Positions 4,279 to 5,152 of a DNA stretch of 5,152 bases are shown here, piece after piece (the stretch's first letter is position 1; every line of letters starts with the position of its first letter). The position numbers and the translations under genes were made by a program. Under the pieces are notes generated by a model that saw only the letters and a list, made by a program, of their open reading frames with translations, ran no database searches and was not told the origin of the DNA. The stretch covers positions 1 through 5,152 of the forward strand of contig JADGCR010000166.1 of NCBI GenBank assembly GCA_015228895.1. The letters are read 5' to 3'. The DNA is from Magnetococcales bacterium. Its GTDB lineage: Bacteria; Pseudomonadota; Magnetococcia; Magnetococcales; Magnetaquicoccaceae.

Positions 4279-5152
4279 ATGTCACTCGGTAGCGTGTTGG
4301 ATATCTCCAAGCAGGGCCTCTTCGCCTCCCAGGGTACGTTGCAGACGATTTCGCACAACATCTCCAACGTCAACACCCCGGGCTACTCCCGCCAGTCGGT
4401 GGACCTGGCCGCCCTGCCGAGCCATATGCATGCCACCGGCGGTACCGGGGTGAAGATCGTCAATGTGCGTCAGCAACTGGACCAGCTGGTGGATCGGCGT
4501 CTGCAACTGGGCGCCGGGGAGCTGGGGCGCATGGAGACCATCGATAAATACATGCAGTTGGTGGAGAACGTCTTCAACGATATGGATGGCGACGGGCTCT
4601 CCAAGCGTCTGGAAGCCTTCTACGACGCCTCCGACACCCTGAGCGCCAATCCCTCCAACGCCGTGGCCCGCTATCAGGTGGTGGCCAAGGCCGAGGATAT
4701 CGCCCGGCAGCTCAACGGCATGCAGACCTCCCTGGACGAGGTGGCCCTGCCGGTGGATCGGGAGATCGACGTGACCCTGGCGGACATCAACACCCGTCTG
4801 AAGGCGATCCAGGAGATCACCAACACCATCGTGCGCAACTTCAACTCCAATCCGGCCCTGGATCTCCAGGATCAGCGCCGCAAGATGATCAATGAGCTGA
4901 GCGAGGTCATCGATGTGCGCGTGGTGGATCTGAAGAACGGGGAAGTGCAGATCATGTCTTCCCGGGAGCAGGAACTTCTTGCCGACTCGGTATTTTCCGC
5001 CACCCTGTCCCGGAGCGCCACGGTCACTGCAACGGGGTATCAGGGGATCCTGATCGGTGATCGGCCCATGACCCTGGATACGATTCAAGGCGGGCAGCTG
5101 GGCGGCCTGATCGAGCTGCGCGACCAGTTGATCCATGGTTCCAGCGGCTATA
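4279..5152 (+). CDS. flgK: Flagellar hook-associated protein 1 FlgK (5' part, cut by window end)
   Basis: Frame from the ATG at 4279 stays open to the window end: 291 complete codons, roughly half of a typical FlgK (E. coli about 547 residues). FlgK is exported by the flagellar type III system and forms the first junction ring between hook and filament. The N-terminal rod/hook signature is clear: SLGSVLDISKQGLFASQGTL (2-21), then NISNVNTPGYSRQ at 27-39. The FlgK-specific region follows: GLSKRLEAFYDASDTLSANP (106-125), a long helix (about 130-160), then ALDLQDQRRKMINELSEVID at 193-212, equivalent to the LLDQRD..L.ELS motif. An EF-hand-like loop DMDGDGLSKRLE occupies 101-112. The gene is divergent from the phosphatase/glycosyltransferase cluster and probably transcribed from the sigma-54-type promoter at 4201-4216; flgL would be expected downstream. 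The 284-residue frame on the opposite strand (5136-4282) is an antisense artefact. The C-terminal D0 helix lies outside the window. Confidence 0.95.
   Translation, partial: MSLGSVLDISKQGLFASQGTLQTISHNISNVNTPGYSRQSVDLAALPSHMHATGGTGVKIVNVRQQLDQLVDRRLQLGAGELGRMETIDKYMQLVENVFNDMDGDGLSKRLEAFYDASDTLSANPSNAVARYQVVAKAEDIARQLNGMQTSLDEVALPVDREIDVTLADINTRLKAIQEITNTIVRNFNSNPALDLQDQRRKMINELSEVIDVRVVDLKNGEVQIMSSREQELLADSVFSATLSRSATVTATGYQGILIGDRPMTLDTIQGGQLGGLIELRDQLIHGSSGY

Noticed and set aside
4004..4376. Minus-strand frames of 71 and 104 codons in the intergenic region and flgK start
   Set aside because: They show no domain, run across the flgK promoter or N-terminus, and lack convincing translation signals.
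4282..5136. Minus-strand open frame of 284 codons
   Set aside because: It is the reverse of flgK. The plus strand encodes canonical FlgK motifs throughout, whereas the reverse product is a His/Gln/Gly-rich sequence with no family features.

Overview
The window looks like chromosomal DNA of a flagellated Gram-negative bacterium, most likely a GC-rich proteobacterium. The evidence is a flagellar hook-junction gene (flgK) with a good sigma-54-type (-24/-12) promoter, a SuhB-type inositol monophosphatase close in length and motifs to the E. coli protein, and a TPR-glycosyltransferase of a kind common in flagellated and magnetotactic proteobacteria. A magnetococcus-like or other alphaproteobacterial source is possible, but the sequence does not prove it.

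Layout. From the middle of the window leftward, on the minus strand, lie three genes in the order of transcription. The first is a SuhB-like inositol monophosphatase (3880-3080). The second is a TPR protein with a C-terminal GT-B glycosyltransferase-like domain (3083-1506); it overlaps the first by 4 bp (ATGA). The third, after a 98-bp spacer holding two hairpins in tandem, is a B12-binding-domain radical SAM protein (1407-19). From 4279 rightward, on the plus strand, runs the first 291 codons of flgK, cut off by the window end. Between the two divergent units is a 398-bp intergenic region. It carries the flgK sigma-54-type promoter at 4201-4216, an AT-rich IHF-like site, an imperfect 13-bp direct repeat that could be activator sites, and two perfect 10-bp palindromes near the phosphatase gene. 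The protein-coding parts are GC-rich and therefore full of long antisense reading frames, which I treat as artefacts.

How the genes may work together. FlgK is exported and joins hook to filament. The TPR-glycosyltransferase has the same domain order as the flagellin glycosyltransferase FlmG of Caulobacter (N-terminal TPR, C-terminal GT-B). Its position beside a flagellar gene makes modification of flagellin or another flagellar or surface protein a reasonable hypothesis. The radical SAM protein could then modify the glycan, its precursor or another surface molecule. This link rests on gene neighbourhood and domain order only. No mobile element, CRISPR array, tRNA or rRNA was seen.
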